Of a stretch of DNA of 31,008 bases, positions 30,540 to 31,008 are shown one piece after another. The position numbers were made by a program, and so were the translations under genes. The notes under the pieces were generated by a model that saw only the letters and a program-made list of their open reading frames with translations, was not told the origin of the DNA and did no database searches. Origin of the DNA: Acidimicrobiales bacterium (GTDB taxonomy: Bacteria; Actinomycetota; Acidimicrobiia; Acidimicrobiales; Poriferisodalaceae); assembly GCA_020439485.1 (NCBI GenBank), contig JAGQSP010000269.1, positions 6,353 through 37,360 on the forward strand. Reading direction: 5' to 3'. Position 1 is the stretch's first letter; every line of letters begins with the position of its first letter.

Positions 30540-31008
30540 ATGACTGACCTCAACTTCGATATCGCATCCATCACCGACGCCATCCGTACGAACCTCGAGG
30601 GCTTCGACGCCGACATCGAGTCGGGCACCATCGGGCGCATCATCGAGGTCGGTGACGGCATCGCACGCGTCTCTGGCCTCCCCAACGCTGCGGTCAACGA
30701 GCTTCTCGAGTTCCAGAGTGGCGACGTCGGCTTGGCGCTGAACCTCGACGAGGACTCGATCGGCGCCGTGGTGCTCGGAGCGATCGAAAAGATCGAGGAA
30801 GGCCAATCGGTCAAGGCGACCGGTCGAATCCTCTCGGTTCCCGTCGGCGACGGCCTCATCGGGCGCGTTGTCAACGCCCTGGGCGAGCCCATCGACGGTA
30901 AGGGCCCGCTGCAGAACGTCGTCGAGCGCCGTATGGAGATCCAGGCGCCGGGCATCATGGGCCGCAAGCCGGTGCACGAGCCCATGCAGACCGGCATCAA
31001 GGCCATCG
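30540..31008 (+). CDS. atpA: ATP synthase F1 subunit alpha, N-terminal part (3' end outside window)
   Basis: The first 156 residues are present. SITDAIRTNLEGFD, ESGTIGRIIEVGDGIARVSGL, GDVGLALNLDEDSIGAVVLG, SVPVGDGLIGRVVNALGEPIDGKGP and APGIMGRKPVHEPMQTGIKAI are the standard N-terminal beta-barrel and the beginning of the nucleotide-binding domain of the alpha subunit. The P-loop lies beyond the window edge. ATG 30540 is preceded by AAGGAA (30521-30526), thirteen bases upstream. Confidence 0.96.
   Translation, partial: MTDLNFDIASITDAIRTNLEGFDADIESGTIGRIIEVGDGIARVSGLPNAAVNELLEFQSGDVGLALNLDEDSIGAVVLGAIEKIEEGQSVKATGRILSVPVGDGLIGRVVNALGEPIDGKGPLQNVVERRMEIQAPGIMGRKPVHEPMQTGIKAI

Overview
The window is high-GC, gene-dense DNA from an actinobacterium, and I would guess the class Acidimicrobiia. 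Two things point there. The two ends carry the housekeeping order rho-rpmE-prfA-prmC ... wecA-atp operon known from Actinobacteria such as Mycobacterium. In addition, two secreted proteins carry GYW(L/V)..DGGVF.FG repeats of a kind I associate with Acidimicrobiia; that class assignment rests on memory, not on a search. No tRNA, rRNA, CRISPR array, transposase or phage gene was seen, and no gene-free stretch exceeds 300 bases.

Layout. (1) Bases 1-4642: the end of rho, a zinc-free type B L31 gene, an unknown conserved-looking gene, prfA, prmC and a low-molecular-weight tyrosine phosphatase. (2) Bases 4643-26050: a block of about 21 kb for cell-surface glycan and secreted proteins. It holds a sortase-anchored low-complexity protein, a DUF4012 membrane protein, a GH26-like glycosidase fused to six GYW repeats, a sulfotransferase, two GT4-type glycosyltransferases, a GDP-mannose 3,5-epimerase, a GT2 glycosyltransferase on the minus strand, a MOP/Wzx-type flippase, another GT2 enzyme, a glucose-1-phosphate cytidylyltransferase, an SDR sugar epimerase/dehydratase, three C-methyltransferase-family enzymes, and an approximately 1100-residue secreted multidomain protein ending in the same six GYW repeats. 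(3) Bases 26088-31008: wecA-like phosphoglycosyltransferase, two small ATP synthase accessory membrane proteins, then atpB, atpE, atpF, atpH and the beginning of atpA.

How the genes fit together (inference). WecA would load the first sugar phosphate onto undecaprenyl phosphate. The glycosyltransferases would extend it using unusual donors: GDP-L-galactose or L-gulose from the epimerase, and a methyl-branched CDP-sugar from the rfbF-SDR-methyltransferase set. The sulfotransferase could sulfate it, the flippase would export it, and the tyrosine phosphatase could act in a Wzb-like control role. The GYW-repeat proteins and the sortase substrate would be surface partners of that glycan. No polymerase, sortase, CDP-glucose 4,6-dehydratase or tyrosine kinase is present here, so the system is incomplete within the window.

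The most notable observations are: the glycan block lying inside an otherwise conserved housekeeping block; the two unrelated secreted proteins ending in exactly six GYW repeats (possible six-bladed propellers); a GDP-mannose 3,5-epimerase with all plant-enzyme catalytic residues; a methyltransferase that lost half of its zinc ligands; a near-identical hairpin-plus-ribosome-binding-site leader in front of both atpE and atpH; and recurrent TAGNNT hexamers 8-10 bases before start codons, which suggest leaderless transcripts.
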